Assembly (NCBI GenBank): GCA_031278535.1
Contig: JAITKH010000093.1
Coordinates: 1-6,615, forward strand
DNA from: Planctomycetota bacterium
GTDB taxonomy: Bacteria > Planctomycetota > SZUA-567
Direction of reading: 5' to 3'
Length of the DNA stretch: 6,615 nucleotides
The notes under the pieces are model-generated. The model was not told the origin of the DNA and ran no database searches. It saw only the letters and a list, made by a program, of their open reading frames with translations. The position numbers and the translations under genes were made by a program. This document shows positions 5,622 through 6,615 of this stretch, one piece after another. How positions within the stretch are numbered: the first letter of the stretch is position 1; the number at the start of each line of letters is the position of its first letter.

Positions 5622-6615
5622 ATGCTTGATCAGCAGATCGCCGTTGGCCTTGCTCCCTGCCGCCGCTGGCGTCCGGAGAAGGTCACGCAGTATTGCAACC
5701 CGGTTGTGGCCCGGCGCATCAAGCGGGATGTCGTCCGGTATTTGCGGTCCCATTACGAATCCGCGGATCTGCGCTTTGTGGACATCGATTTTCTGAACGA
5801 GGAAGGCATGATGTCCGACATCGGCGAAGCGCCGGCCGTGGCCGAGCATTTCCGCCGGGAAAAGGTGGATGCCGTCTTCATCGTCAACTGCAACTTCGGC
5901 TCCGAGGAAGTTGCGGGCATGGTCGGGAAGCTGGTGGGGAAACCCGTCCTCCTCTGGGGACCGCGAGACAGGCTGGAGGCGAACGGCCACCGCGACACCG
6001 ATACCCAGTGCGGCACTTTCGCGATCAGCAAGCAATTGCTGCGCCATCACGTCCGTTTCACCTATATAGAGAACTGCCATATCGAGGCCCCGGTCTTTGA
6101 TCGGGATATTCGCCGCTTTTTTGCGGTTGCCAGGATGATCAAGAATTTTCGCGACATGCGGGTGGCCCAGGTGGGCAACCGTCCCAAGGCTTTCTATTCC
6201 GTCATCTGCAACGAAGGCGAACTGCTCGGCCGTTTCGGCATCGAGGTCATTCCGGTCACCACCGCCCAGGCAGGCGCCGACCTCATGGCGCTTTACCGGC
6301 GGACGGAATTGAAGCGAGATGCCGTGAATTTCCTGCGGGAAAAGTACGACACGGGCAATCTCGACGACGACGTACTTTGGCGCGGCGCCTGCTACCTCCA
6401 GTTGTACCGCGACATTGCGAAAAATCTCAATTGCCGGGTCATCGCCTCCGAATGCGCCACTTCCATGATGTTGGCCAACGGCGCCATGCCGTGCCCCGCC
6501 ATGAGTCTCCTGGCCGAGGAAGGAATTTACGTTTCCTGCGAAACGGACGTCATGGGGGCGATCGGCATGGGGTTGCTGGGCGCCGCGGCCGGCCGCGGCG
6601 CCGGCCCCCTGTTCG
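5622..6615 (+). CDS. L-fucose/L-arabinose isomerase-like protein (partial, runs off the right edge)
   Basis: The first 331 residues are visible; family members are typically somewhat under 500 residues or longer, so the C-terminus is missing. These are cytosolic metal-dependent aldose-ketose isomerases, or related proteins annotated as FucI-like. The N-terminal part has Rossmann-like alternation: VGLAPCRRWRP (8-18), VDAVFIVNCNFGSEEVAG (82-99), KPVLLWGPRD (107-116). Later come VAQVGNRPKAFYSVICNEGELLGRFGIEVIP (181-211) and the family-like block ASECATSMMLANGAMPCPAMSLLAEEGIYVSCETDVMGAIGMGLLG (275-320). E200, E277, E307 and D309 are candidate metal or substrate residues; I cannot assign them firmly, and the histidine expected near the C-terminus is outside the window. 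The start at 5622 has GGAG (5611-5614) 7 bases upstream; the ATG at 5603 meets a stop after eight codons. The substrate cannot be decided from what is visible, so I give no gene symbol. Confidence 0.8.
   Translation, partial: MLDQQIAVGLAPCRRWRPEKVTQYCNPVVARRIKRDVVRYLRSHYESADLRFVDIDFLNEEGMMSDIGEAPAVAEHFRREKVDAVFIVNCNFGSEEVAGMVGKLVGKPVLLWGPRDRLEANGHRDTDTQCGTFAISKQLLRHHVRFTYIENCHIEAPVFDRDIRRFFAVARMIKNFRDMRVAQVGNRPKAFYSVICNEGELLGRFGIEVIPVTTAQAGADLMALYRRTELKRDAVNFLREKYDTGNLDDDVLWRGACYLQLYRDIAKNLNCRVIASECATSMMLANGAMPCPAMSLLAEEGIYVSCETDVMGAIGMGLLGAAAGRGAGPLF
6579..6602. repeat. Perfect 24-bp all-G/C palindrome within the isomerase-like gene
   Basis: GGCGCCGCGGCC (6579-6590) is followed directly by its exact reverse complement (6591-6602), with the centre between 6590 and 6591. 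All 24 bases are G or C. It encodes the Gly/Ala/Arg stretch around GAAAGRGA, at a place where relatives have a similar small-residue segment, so coding constraint and codon bias may explain it. As a hairpin it would form about ten G-C pairs around a four-base loop. Confidence 0.7.

Overview
The window reads as ordinary chromosomal DNA of a GC-rich bacterium. The genes are closely packed, use Shine-Dalgarno starts and have GC-rich third codon positions. Two exported or membrane-anchored products with cleavable-looking signal peptides suggest a heterotrophic Gram-negative. A PVC-type lineage (Lentisphaerota or Kiritimatiellota-like) is only a guess from the overall feel of the proteins; no marker here settles taxonomy. 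I see no tRNA, rRNA, CRISPR array, insertion sequence or phage gene.

Left block (1-3570, plus strand). About 275 bases of non-coding DNA hold a good sigma70-like promoter, followed by hisS (histidyl-tRNA synthetase, complete). Its stop codon overlaps the start of a 674-residue protein by 7 bases. That protein is the most unusual item in the window. It has a signal peptide, a roughly 280-residue beta-rich extracytoplasmic region, a transmembrane helix, a complete RDD-family membrane domain, and then, with almost no linker, a complete Maf (YhdE-type dTTP/UTP pyrophosphatase) domain. A cytosolic nucleotide house-cleaning enzyme therefore appears fused to a membrane protein with an outward-facing domain, and it is translationally coupled to a tRNA synthetase.

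Middle (3571-4707). A short gap of overlapping alternative hairpins separates this operon from a convergent minus-strand gene. That gene encodes a proline-rich, low-complexity secreted protein with repeated WPD and TGSLRPP motifs. I do not recognise its family.

Right block (4708-6615). A 358-base divergent intergenic region contains an AT-rich island with a plus-strand promoter candidate. It is followed by a two-gene operon: a 165-residue cupin resembling ureidoglycolate lyase (AllA)/DUF4867-type proteins, then the first 331 codons of an L-fucose/L-arabinose isomerase-like protein that runs off the right edge. Together they suggest a carbohydrate (deoxysugar or pentose) catabolic operon that continues beyond the window. 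A perfect 24-bp all-G/C palindrome lies inside the isomerase-like gene near the right edge.
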